A stretch of 7,204 nucleotides of DNA from Phycisphaerae bacterium (GTDB lineage Bacteria; Planctomycetota; Phycisphaerae; Sedimentisphaerales; Anaerobacaceae). Below are positions 1-6,530 of this stretch, piece after piece. The position numbers and the translations under genes are program-made. How positions within the stretch are numbered: position 1 is the first letter of the stretch; each line of letters begins with the position of its first letter. The stretch is from NCBI GenBank assembly GCA_030609625.1, contig JAUWBX010000093.1, positions 1-7,204 of the forward strand, written 5' to 3'. Under the pieces are notes generated by a model, which worked only from the letters and a program-made list of their open reading frames with translations, had not been told where the DNA came from and ran no database searches.

Positions 1-36
1 GGATGCTCGATACTGGATACTGGATGCTCGATACTC
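1..36. repeat. ATACTGGATGCTCG-type short repeat inside the large gene
   Basis: The stretch alternates GGATGCTCGATACT and GGATACT units. A related copy lies in inverse orientation at 6533-6556 (shared core CTCGATACTGGAT, then CTGG), and the window ends with ATACTGGAC at 7196-7204. Here it is read in frame as residues 1157-1168 of the large fusion protein, just before the window edge. Confidence 0.7.
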
Positions 37-3000
37 GTAAAAGACAAACATCGAAAATCAATACCCAGCGTTGCTGGGTTGAAAAATGAAATTAGTGGGT
101 CTGCTGCCAGCGTTGTTCTGTTTCTGGAAACAAAGAACACAAATATCAAAACAAGAAGAACAACGTATTTGATAAACCTTGCCTTTTGCATTGCCTCAGC
201 CTGTATCGGCTGTTTAAATCTTCCGGGCAAAACGTAGCCGAGCAATTCCTGTGCAGCACCAAAAGGGCAGATGTAGCCGCAATAAATATTGCCGAAGATT
301 ATTACGAAAAACGGTACTCCTATAACCAGCAAAAAAGCACCCGTTAATTTTAAAGCAGGCGTATGCACGGACAGCAAGGTTGCTATTTGTTCGCTGGAAT
401 ACTGGGTGTTCAAAATGATACCGCCAAGCACAAGATTAAATATGAGCATGGCTAATCTGCTCCAAAATCCGCCCCGGTAGATTACAATCAGGGCAAGAGC
501 AAAAGCGCTAATCAAATATATGGCATGGTTGTCCGGCAGATATGCCGCCCGGTGAGTTTTTTCTTTGGGTCCCGCTTCAACTGCGCGGCCAAGAATCTGC
601 GCGGCGAATCTGTGGCCTGATGTCTGAAGTGCTGAGAGAATAGCTTCAGAACTTACGGTAGCACCGGTTACGGTGTGAACATCAGCGAAAGGCTCAGGCT
701 GGAAGAGCTGACGTTCATTTAAGGAGCTGCGCCACTCGCTAAGAAGCTCCAGGTACGCCGGTGTTTCGTTCGACCTTATTATATGGAAGTTAATCAATTT
801 GCCGCCAGGGTCGTCCACATAAATGGCGAGATTCATCTTACCCCCAAAACCACGAACCTCGGGCGCCAGGTCCTCAGAGCTGAAGATATACCCGGTCAGT
901 TTATCGTTGGCGTCCCAAACCCTGAAATAATTGATTTGGCGAGTACTATCGCGAAGAACCGTTGATTCCTGCTCAAGGCGCAATTCGCCGGCAAGCGCTT
1001 GTGCCGAATGCTGCGGCAGTGACGGCCTTAGACGTGCACCGGCCTCAGCGAGCAGGTTCGAGCAAAGGACGATAGATACGCAGACGCCGAATAAGACGTA
1101 GCCGAGCTTGCGCAATCTAAAAGCGATTGTATCAAAAGAACAAACTCGTTCGGTCTTATATATTCTCAGTAAGGCAGGTGGTACATTTACCAGAATGAGC
1201 AGAATAAATCCAAATAATGTGAGCCGTACCCCGAGTACCGGAACAAGTGCGAGACTGGTCAGCAGTCCTCCCACCGCGGCGCCAATGTGGTCTGCGGTTT
1301 CGAGTTTGCTGCCGGCCAAGCCGGTCTCGAAAGCAGAATTAGCCAATTGTCTGGCAGCTATCGGAAAATAGCTGCCGGCGCATAAACCGGACAAAACAAA
1401 TGCGACCAGAAATATCAGATGTGTCAACTGTGTGGTACGGGCTTCCAGCCCGTGAAGAAACGGCCAAAAAGCAATTGTGCAGAGGACCAATGAATGCACA
1501 AATATCACCACAAATAACAATATATCCGGTCGAGTTTTTTTATCGCTTGCCAATAAATGTCTGGTTAGGGCGGCACCGATGGTTAGGCCCACCATAAACA
1601 TAGATGAAATAACACCGATATAGAGGTAAAGCGAGCCGAAACGGGTTTGGTACAAATACATCAGGACAATTACCACCCCGATAGCCACCCAGCCGGCTGA
1701 GAAAACCAGGAAGCTACTGTCGAAAGAGGACAGAGGACAGAGGTCAGATGACAGATGTTTTTCTGATTTCTGACTTCTGACTTCTGTTCTCAGGATATAA
1801 ATAATGCGCAGCATCACAAAAACCAATACAGGGACAACAAAAGCCAATGGGCCTGCCAGAGCCAAGAGTTTGATAAGTTTCGTAACCGGTGCTCCTGATT
1901 GCTTTGCTGCAAGCAATAAACTATACAGATGTGTCAGAGGCCTGGAATCGCGATTAATCAAAAGCCTTTCAGGCAAATCCGCACTTGAGTAATTTTCCAC
2001 AGCAGCATCGGCACGGTCCGGCAAATAAACAGAAAGTAAGGCCTGCGGATTGAAAACTCGGCTTGCTTGCTCTATGCCTGTAAAACGGTCTCGCAAAGCA
2101 GCAGGGTCGCCGGTAAGACTTTCTGAATCTGATGCAATAAACCAGGTGTCCTCACCGGGCGTTATAACAAGCTGTGAGAAAACTTTCTCAAGAGTCAATT
2201 TAGTCGAGGCACCAAGATTAATAAGTTCGGTGCCCATAATGTTTTCCCCACCTGCTACGCGAACCTGGAATATGGCATCGGATTTCATAGCCGCCTTGAC
2301 CTGACGGTAAAATTCGAGTGTATAATATCGATTCAGGGCCGAGCTGGTTGCATCAGGTAAATTCAGAATTACTATGTCAAATGCTTGTTTCACTTCGGCC
2401 AGCAATGAACGAATATCACCAGGTAAGCCATGTAATCGGTCATCAATAACTTTGAACTTCGAGGGTATAACTTTAGCGACTTTCTGCACATATTCACTGT
2501 CGCAATGTGCCCAGCTTACCGTCTGAATCTGCGGCAAGCGCAGGAATTGCTGACACAGGCCCAGTCCTGAGCCGATGACCAAGACCTTCGTGGAATCAGG
2601 CTTTTGAGACAAACCAATAGCGGCTATTCGGCCGGCGGTACTTTCATCAGGTAATGTTTCGATGGTGCTGCCTTGGGACATTACTATCCATTGGCTTTGA
2701 TAAATACCATAGAGATATTCAGCCTGGGCAGTTTGGAAAGAGCCAGTTAAAGAGTCGGCAGGAAGTAGTTTGGTCCATTTCACAACTCTTACATAACGCA
2801 TTAAGGTTTTATCAACTTTTATGAAAAGGCAAAGCAGGATACAAAGCGGAATTAAAAACATAAGCTGTGCTTTAACTTTGCCGGCCCCTGCTTGTTGCTG
2901 GCAGGGGGTGGGAATACTGTGTTGCCTTGCCCTTGTAAATCGGGTTAAAGCTGCTGATAACGAAACGAAAAGTGCGAGTATAAAGAAAATTCTTGCCGAA

Positions 3001-3506
3001 CTTATGCCAAGAGCTAAAAGAACGGTTACTCCCAGCCCGCCGAGGACGCTTCCCGCTGCCTCAATAATGTAAACCTGTGAGACAGGGAGTTTTTGGTCTT
3101 TCTCGACCCATCGGCAGGCAGTGGGAAACAACATCCCCGTGATGATACTGACAGGCACATTTATGATTATTGATATAATCAGAATGGTCCAAACGGACCA
3201 CAGTGCATACGATTCTATACCCACAAGCTCACGGGCCTGGATGATTAATATCAATTGAAGAATAAAGGCAGGCAGATAACTCAAAAACAAAAACTCTATG
3301 TTTTTAAGTAATTTTTCGGCGATAATTTGCACTCTATAAGCAACTATCGCTCCCAGCCCCACCCATAGAAACCATGAAGCAAAGAAAATGCCAACGCTTA
3401 TATCGTTGCCCTCGAAGGTGGTTATAAACTCGCGAAAAAGCAGGGCCTGGGCGGTGATGGTGAACAGGCCGTAACTGAATATCAACAGACTGCGAGCAAA
3501 TTTCAT
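1..3506 (-). CDS. Large membrane fusion: spermidine-synthase-like + FMN-binding + NosR/NapH-like 4Fe-4S protein (3' end outside window)
   Basis: The frame is open from ATG at 3506 to base 3 (1168 codons, no stop), so the gene is partial at the left edge. Residues 1-230 hold about seven hydrophobic segments resembling membrane-fused spermidine synthases (QALLFREF at 22-29). Residues 235-545 look like a SpeE/methyltransferase Rossmann domain: LVIGSGLG at 309-316, PGD at 362-364, and FDIVILNLPDATS followed by NRYYT at 376-396. The usual catalytic Asp of the D-x-x-D-P motif is Asn382, so normal aminopropyl transfer is doubtful. Residues 547-815 hold about seven more helices. Residues 840-960 are an FMN_bind domain with ETP at 914-916 and DVHTVTGAT at 942-950, where Thr950 is the expected site of covalent FMN attachment by ApbE. 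Residues 990-1168 are NosR/NapH-like, with CGYICP (Cys1076, Cys1080) between helices. The start overlaps the upstream stop and has AAGGTG in front of it. Short repeats lie in frame in several loops. Electron transfer across the membrane is inferred; the substrate is unknown. Confidence 0.9.
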   Translation of the reverse strand, partial: MKFARSLLIFSYGLFTITAQALLFREFITTFEGNDISVGIFFASWFLWVGLGAIVAYRVQIIAEKLLKNIEFLFLSYLPAFILQLILIIQARELVGIESYALWSVWTILIISIIINVPVSIITGMLFPTACRWVEKDQKLPVSQVYIIEAAGSVLGGLGVTVLLALGISSARIFFILALFVSLSAALTRFTRARQHSIPTPCQQQAGAGKVKAQLMFLIPLCILLCLFIKVDKTLMRYVRVVKWTKLLPADSLTGSFQTAQAEYLYGIYQSQWIVMSQGSTIETLPDESTAGRIAAIGLSQKPDSTKVLVIGSGLGLCQQFLRLPQIQTVSWAHCDSEYVQKVAKVIPSKFKVIDDRLHGLPGDIRSLLAEVKQAFDIVILNLPDATSSALNRYYTLEFYRQVKAAMKSDAIFQVRVAGGENIMGTELINLGASTKLTLEKVFSQLVITPGEDTWFIASDSESLTGDPAALRDRFTGIEQASRVFNPQALLSVYLPDRADAAVENYSSADLPERLLINRDSRPLTHLYSLLLAAKQSGAPVTKLIKLLALAGPLAFVVPVLVFVMLRIIYILRTEVRSQKSEKHLSSDLCPLSSFDSSFLVFSAGWVAIGVVIVLMYLYQTRFGSLYLYIGVISSMFMVGLTIGAALTRHLLASDKKTRPDILLFVVIFVHSLVLCTIAFWPFLHGLEARTTQLTHLIFLVAFVLSGLCAGSYFPIAARQLANSAFETGLAGSKLETADHIGAAVGGLLTSLALVPVLGVRLTLFGFILLILVNVPPALLRIYKTERVCSFDTIAFRLRKLGYVLFGVCVSIVLCSNLLAEAGARLRPSLPQHSAQALAGELRLEQESTVLRDSTRQINYFRVWDANDKLTGYIFSSEDLAPEVRGFGGKMNLAIYVDDPGGKLINFHIIRSNETPAYLELLSEWRSSLNERQLFQPEPFADVHTVTGATVSSEAILSALQTSGHRFAAQILGRAVEAGPKEKTHRAAYLPDNHAIYLISAFALALIVIYRGGFWSRLAMLIFNLVLGGIILNTQYSSEQIATLLSVHTPALKLTGAFLLVIGVPFFVIIFGNIYCGYICPFGAAQELLGYVLPGRFKQPIQAEAMQKARFIKYVVLLVLIFVFFVSRNRTTLAADPLISFFNPATLGIDFRCLSFTSIEHPVSSIEH
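1436..1456. repeat. Hairpin repeat inside the large gene, identical to one at 7083-7102
   Basis: On the minus strand it reads TTCACGGGCTGGAAGCCCGT, identical over 20 bases to 7083-7102. Seven-base arms (ACGGGCT and AGCCCGT) surround three bases. It encodes LHGLEAR near residues 684-690, in a loop between two membrane helices, without breaking the frame. Confidence 0.85.
1727..1797. repeat. Degenerate short-unit repeat inside the large gene
   Basis: Units of GAGGACA and GAGGTCAGATGACAGATG are followed by TCTGATT, TCTGACT and TCTGACT units, giving two low-complexity halves that are roughly inverted. The stretch is in frame (about residues 571-594, including EVRSQKSEK) and lies in the loop between two membrane helices. 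Its composition is unlike the surrounding code. Confidence 0.65.
2885..2907. repeat. Small hairpin repeat inside the large gene
   Basis: CCCCTGC (2885-2891) and GCAGGGG (2901-2907) form a seven-base stem with a nine-base loop. It encodes TPCQQQAGA (about residues 200-208), a polar linker between two hydrophobic segments, in the same kind of position as the other in-frame repeats. No second copy is in the window. Confidence 0.45.
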
Positions 3507-3517
3507 TTTTCACCTTC
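3503..3517 (-). promoter_or_regulatory. Translational coupling site (AAGGTG plus ATGA overlap)
   Basis: The stop TGA (3505-3503) of the MEMO-AMMECR1 gene and the start ATG (3506-3504) of the large fusion gene share bases as ATGA. A GAAGGTG stretch at 3517-3511 lies four bases before the start. This arrangement usually means translation of the second gene depends on the first, so the two proteins are probably made in step. Confidence 0.75.
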
Positions 3518-5107
3518 ACTAAAAAGGACCGCCTGGAAGACCAAAAAGCTCGCACCTTCTTTCCAGGCATCAGCAGGCAACTGCGCTTTCAAAGACAATC
3601 GCGTGAGCATCTGATTAACATCCCAACCCTGCTCCGGTGCAACCTGAGGCAGAAACACGGCAGAATGTCCGTCCTTGCTCAGCACGACGCCATCTGTGCC
3701 GATTCGGATTTTGTCCGACGAGACAACAGGTTCAGGCGCTGTCAGTGCGGAGATTTCGATTGTAATATCTTTGCATTCCGCTTCTGTTACCGGTGGAAAA
3801 CGTCTATCATTAACGCAAGCGTTAATCGCGTTTCGAATGACCGACTTGTACAGAGGCCGCTGCGGAAAGATATCGCCTATACAGCCTCTGAGCTGGGAAT
3901 TTTTCTTGAGCGTTACAAATGCCGCACGGGGACATCTCATCGCATCGCTGATTGTAACACCCAGCTCCGATGCCTGTGGTACCCGTCGATTCCTCAGTGC
4001 ATACACTATTGTTTTGCGGGCTAAAGTCAAAAGTTGTTCCTTGTCCTCCTCTGCTAATGCCGGGTCATTTGACTGCGGTTTAATCTCCGGATTGTTTTGC
4101 CACGCCCCGGAAAAGGCAGCGGAAAGATAACTGACGGAATTTGTAAAATCACCTGTTAACTCACCGGAAGTTGTATAATTTATTAACTCAGCCCTGACCG
4201 GCCCGTCTAACATTGAAAGTAATACCGCAATCGGAATATAACCACAAATCGTCGCCCCGGTCTTGTACTTATATTCCAGAAAACCTTTAGCATCCAATGC
4301 GGCTATATACTCATACGCTCCCATATCAAGCTCTTTGATTTGCTCAGGTATGTTTTCCGTAAACGGCACGTAAAGATGTACGCGACCATAATGTACAAAA
4401 TCCGAACTTGCAATTACGAGGGTTTCGGCATCAACTAAACTTCTTAGAATGTTACCGGCTTTGGTGATTGTCTGTAACGAGCAACTGCCGGCTACAATTG
4501 GCACAAGCTCGAAATCTTTTCGGCTGTATTGCAGCAGCGGCAGCTCTATTTGAACACTGTGTTCGTTCTTGTGTGCCTGGGGTACATTCTGAAACAGAGA
4601 ATATTTTAGAAGTTTGTTTATAAATTCCACATCCAGCGGTATTTGTCCCAGAGGCGTTTCGTAATGCGTTACTCTCGGAACACTCAGTATCTCTTCCATT
4701 GGGATACTGTGACTTGGACCAATAACAACGATTCGTTTATATTTTCTGTCAGTGGTCTTTAGCCCGCAAACTGCGGTTTGGCCTGAGTACTGGTATCCCG
4801 CGTGTGGCAAAATTAGTGCAATTACATTGTTTATCGGTTTAACCTGAGCTTTTTGGAAGAAGCTTTCAATTTGTTCGCTCAACGTTCCGGCATCGGCAGA
4901 GTACCATCCTCTCTCAGCAAGCAACGAACGTTGAACAACCTTGCGAGGCTTGGCGGGAGCTTCTTTTGGGAGATGTGGTTTCCTGAAAAAAATGGTGGCA
5001 ATAACTAATAACACAATTACCAAAACCAGCAAAAATCCCCCTCCGAGCCATTTTTTTAACTGCTTATCCATTTCAACCCCGTTAGAAATCTTCGCTTTTT
5101 GACGCAT
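3503..5107 (-). CDS. Membrane-anchored AmmeMemoRadiSam system protein B-A fusion (MEMO + AMMECR1 domains)
   Basis: This 534-residue protein joins two families usually named AmmeMemoRadiSam proteins B and A. Residues 22-42 form one hydrophobic anchor, followed by a basic Pro-rich linker. Residues 60-335 are a MEMO domain, whose fold resembles class III extradiol dioxygenases. Its metal-site residues are all present: LPHAGYQYSG with His102, GPSHS with His133, and GATICGY with Cys288, matching His49, His81 and Cys244 of human MEMO1. NEHSVQIELP (181-190) and SSDFVHYG (234-241) are further family signatures. Residues 350-530 are an AMMECR1 domain with the invariant LRGCIG at 406-411 and CVNDRRFPPV at 431-440. 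The ATG at 5107 has AGGAG eight bases upstream; Met13 (5071) is a weaker alternative start. The gene follows the small protein gene by 31 bases and its stop overlaps the next start. The anchor is unusual, since family members are generally soluble; which side of the membrane the domains face is unclear. Biochemical function is unknown. Confidence 0.93.
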   Translation of the reverse strand: MRQKAKISNGVEMDKQLKKWLGGGFLLVLVIVLLVIATIFFRKPHLPKEAPAKPRKVVQRSLLAERGWYSADAGTLSEQIESFFQKAQVKPINNVIALILPHAGYQYSGQTAVCGLKTTDRKYKRIVVIGPSHSIPMEEILSVPRVTHYETPLGQIPLDVEFINKLLKYSLFQNVPQAHKNEHSVQIELPLLQYSRKDFELVPIVAGSCSLQTITKAGNILRSLVDAETLVIASSDFVHYGRVHLYVPFTENIPEQIKELDMGAYEYIAALDAKGFLEYKYKTGATICGYIPIAVLLSMLDGPVRAELINYTTSGELTGDFTNSVSYLSAAFSGAWQNNPEIKPQSNDPALAEEDKEQLLTLARKTIVYALRNRRVPQASELGVTISDAMRCPRAAFVTLKKNSQLRGCIGDIFPQRPLYKSVIRNAINACVNDRRFPPVTEAECKDITIEISALTAPEPVVSSDKIRIGTDGVVLSKDGHSAVFLPQVAPEQGWDVNQMLTRLSLKAQLPADAWKEGASFLVFQAVLFSEGEK

Positions 5108-5139
5108 ATTGTTTTCTCCTGTGGAATTTCTAACGGGGT
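5076..5139. repeat. 14-base perfect inverted repeat around a gene start
   Basis: ACCCCGTTAGAAAT at 5076-5089 and its exact reverse complement at 5126-5139 are separated by 36 bases. In the mRNA the arms could pair, placing AGGAG and the AUG of the MEMO-AMMECR1 gene in the loop. One arm touches the stop codon of the small protein gene; the other encodes residues 7-11 of the next protein. It may be a small mobile palindrome or a translation control element. Confidence 0.85.
5116..5120 (-). promoter_or_regulatory. Ribosome binding site of the MEMO-AMMECR1 gene
   Basis: The minus strand reads AGGAG followed by eight bases and ATG at 5107, which favours this start over Met13. The site and the start codon lie in the loop between two 14-base inverted arms (5076-5089 and 5126-5139). 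Confidence 0.75.
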
Positions 5140-5321
5140 CAACCGCTCCATTTGCCTTGTTTGGAAATATCTCGTAAGGGCTTTAAGGGACCAGGATATT
5201 TTTTAACTCGAATAGCCCGCACAAACTTTCGCGGCGAAGTCTTTTTGGCCAACCATAAAACGCCGACGACAATGGGTGAACCTGCTTTTATTAATTTGCG
5301 AATAAATTTTCTGCGTGTCAT
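5139..5321 (-). CDS. Small basic protein with twin-arginine-like N-terminus
   Basis: This 60-residue ORF starts at ATG 5321, with AAAGGAA seven bases upstream, and ends 31 bases before the B-A fusion gene. The N-terminus reads TRRKFIRK, which fits the S/T-R-R-x-F-hydrophobic-K/R pattern of twin-arginine signals. A moderately hydrophobic stretch follows (about residues 11-25, ending GVLWLA), with no clear AxA cleavage site, so it may stay as an anchor. The rest is very basic and ends in YPGPLKPL (42-49), then GKWSG at the C-terminus. I do not recognise a family. Its place between two AmmeMemoRadiSam genes, its own good ribosome binding site and its tight spacing argue that it is real and co-expressed. 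It could be a small exported or membrane partner of the anchored B-A protein. A short non-coding stretch open by chance cannot be excluded. Confidence 0.6.
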   Translation of the reverse strand: MTRRKFIRKLIKAGSPIVVGVLWLAKKTSPRKFVRAIRVKKYPGPLKPLRDISKQGKWSG

Positions 5322-5375
5322 CCTTCGATTCCTTTCAGTCGCTCAGGATGACCCTGAGCGAAGTCGAACGGGTCA
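5317..5375. repeat. Palindromic repeat filling the gap between the radical SAM and small protein genes
   Basis: The core is a perfect hairpin: TCGCTCAGG (5339-5347) and CCTGAGCGA (5353-5361) around five bases. Outer arms are imperfect (TCATCCTTCGATT side against AAGTCGAACGGGTCA). The element runs from the TGA stop of the radical SAM gene to the ATG of the small gene and includes the latter's ribosome binding site. It shares CTCAGGATGAC with the large inverted element at 6896-6906, so it belongs to a dispersed family. No T-run follows, so it is not a typical terminator. Confidence 0.75.
5329..5335 (-). promoter_or_regulatory. Ribosome binding site of the small basic protein gene
   Basis: The minus strand reads AAAGGAA, seven bases before ATG 5321. 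This supports the small ORF being translated. The site lies within the palindromic repeat that fills the gap after the radical SAM gene. Confidence 0.55.
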
Positions 5376-6386
5376 TTTCCAGACTCCATAAATTTCTTTT
5401 CCACAATCCGGGCAACAGCCATCCTTGAGCCGGTTCTTCAGGATGGTATAACCACTGCGTTCGATGAGCAGTCCTTGGGACTCCTTGCGGAGAACTTTGC
5501 AGTCCGGACAATACGTGTTCTGGCCTTGCTTGCTGCGAAGGTTTCCTATATATACATAGTCCAGCCCCTCACCCATTGCGATTTGCCGAGCCATTTCCAA
5601 TGTTTTCAACGAAGTCGGCGGCAGATTACGCATTTTGTAGCGAGGATAAAATCCTGAAAAGTGCAGCGGTGTCTCGCCGCCCAGATTCACTTTGAGCCAG
5701 CGGGCAAGTTCGCGTATTTGTTCAGGTTTATCGTTCAGCGTCGGAATAATCAGGTTCGTAACTTCAACCAGGATGCCGCTCGCCTTGGCCAGTATTAAAG
5801 CATTCTGGACAGGTTTTAATGTCCCCGAGCATATCCGCCGATAAAAATCGTCGGAAATTGCCTTCAAATCTATGTTCGCTGCATCAACGTGTTTGAGCAG
5901 CTCTGTCCACGGCTGTTCATTTATATATCCGGCTGTTACAAGAACATTGCGTATGCCGGCACTGCGGGCCAACTTCGCAGTATCATAAGTATATTCATAA
6001 TAAACAATCGGATCGGTGTAAGTATATGCCAACGAAGGACAATTATTGCGCTTGGTTAGCGACACTAACCGTTCCGGCGGGACAAAATATGCGGATATGT
6101 TTTCATCTTCCGGGTTGGCTTGTGATATTTCCCAGTTCTGGCAGTTTTTGCAGTGGAGGTTACAGCCGACAGTCGCTACCGAGAGAATCATGCTGCCCGG
6201 CAAAAAATGGAAAAGCGGCTTCTTTTCGATTGGGTCGATATTAATTGAGCACGGGTATCCATAAACTACCGTTCGCAGGACGCCGTCGATATTGATTCTC
6301 ACCCGGCACTCGCCGCTTTGGCCGGGCTTAATCAAACACATTTTTGGACATAGTTCACACTGAACGTCGTTCAATTTGAGCCTCAC
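5373..6386 (-). CDS. amrS: AmmeMemoRadiSam system radical SAM enzyme
   Basis: This 337-residue protein is close to the usual length of the family. The radical SAM motif is GCNLHCKNC, with Cys75, Cys79 and Cys82 holding the 4Fe-4S cluster that cleaves S-adenosylmethionine. An N-terminal CELCPKMC motif (Cys10, Cys13, Cys17) with a further Cys27 suggests a second metal site. YTYTDPIVYYEYTYD at 121-135 and FSGFYPRYKM at 243-252 are typical of this subfamily, as is the C-terminal pair of CPDC knuckles (Cys293/Cys296 and Cys325/Cys328), probably a zinc ribbon. The start is GTG at 6386: a TAA stop lies two codons upstream in frame, and the next in-frame ATG (Met17) would remove the first conserved cysteines. 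The ribosome binding site is weak (AGAG). It is the first gene of the operon, 51 bases before the small basic protein gene. The reaction is not established for the family; modification of a partner or small molecule handled by the MEMO/AMMECR1 protein is a common guess. Confidence 0.95.
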   Translation of the reverse strand: MRLKLNDVQCELCPKMCLIKPGQSGECRVRINIDGVLRTVVYGYPCSINIDPIEKKPLFHFLPGSMILSVATVGCNLHCKNCQNWEISQANPEDENISAYFVPPERLVSLTKRNNCPSLAYTYTDPIVYYEYTYDTAKLARSAGIRNVLVTAGYINEQPWTELLKHVDAANIDLKAISDDFYRRICSGTLKPVQNALILAKASGILVEVTNLIIPTLNDKPEQIRELARWLKVNLGGETPLHFSGFYPRYKMRNLPPTSLKTLEMARQIAMGEGLDYVYIGNLRSKQGQNTYCPDCKVLRKESQGLLIERSGYTILKNRLKDGCCPDCGKEIYGVWK

Positions 6387-6403
6387 TTCTTAATTCTCTA
6401 ATG

Positions 6404-6409
6404 ATTATA
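6404..6409 (-). promoter_or_regulatory. Probable -10 element of the operon promoter
   Basis: On the minus strand the six bases read TATAAT, a perfect sigma-70-type -10, about 17 bases before the GTG start of the radical SAM gene. The context is AT-rich (GTTATAATCATTAG). No good TTGACA-like -35 lies at 16-18 bases; the best is a weak TTATAT or TATATA near 6427-6433. The implied leader is about ten bases or slightly more, which is short but compatible with the weak ribosome binding site. It is the only promoter-like site I see for the operon. Confidence 0.4.
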
Positions 6410-6464
6410 ACAAACTTTTCACGGTTTATATAACCCAAAAAAACGGACCGGCTGGCTCGTCGCT

Positions 6465-6496
6465 CGGGTCACGGGGCACGAGAGACAAGAGACGAA
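6465..6496. repeat. Purine-rich degenerate repeat (ACGAGAGAC units)
   Basis: The sequence runs through GTCACGGGGCACGAGAGACAAGAGACGAA, with repeated ACGAG, GAGAC and AGACGA units. It is a low-complexity stretch similar in style to the GAGGACA repeat in the large gene. No coding role is apparent. Confidence 0.4.
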
Positions 6497-6530
6497 TATG
6501 ACCGGGGCTCATTTGGCACTCCCCTGATTC

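Noticed and set aside
289..3072. Several plus-strand ORFs of 60-87 codons in the left half
   Set aside because: All are antisense to the continuous 1168-codon minus-strand frame, which has recognisable motifs; they show no family features.
1..3506. Pseudogene or frameshifted gene cluster in the left half
   Set aside because: The absence of a reported long ORF suggested decay, but a line-by-line check of the minus frame shows no stop or shift; the gene is simply cut by the window edge.
3334..3570. 78-residue minus-strand ORF across the junction of the two large genes
   Set aside because: It is an alternative frame over the end of the MEMO-AMMECR1 gene and the start of the membrane fusion gene, both strongly supported.
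3665..4130. Two overlapping plus-strand ORFs of 119 and 151 codons
   Set aside because: Both are antisense to the AMMECR1 domain, whose LRGCIG motif and length fix the real frame.
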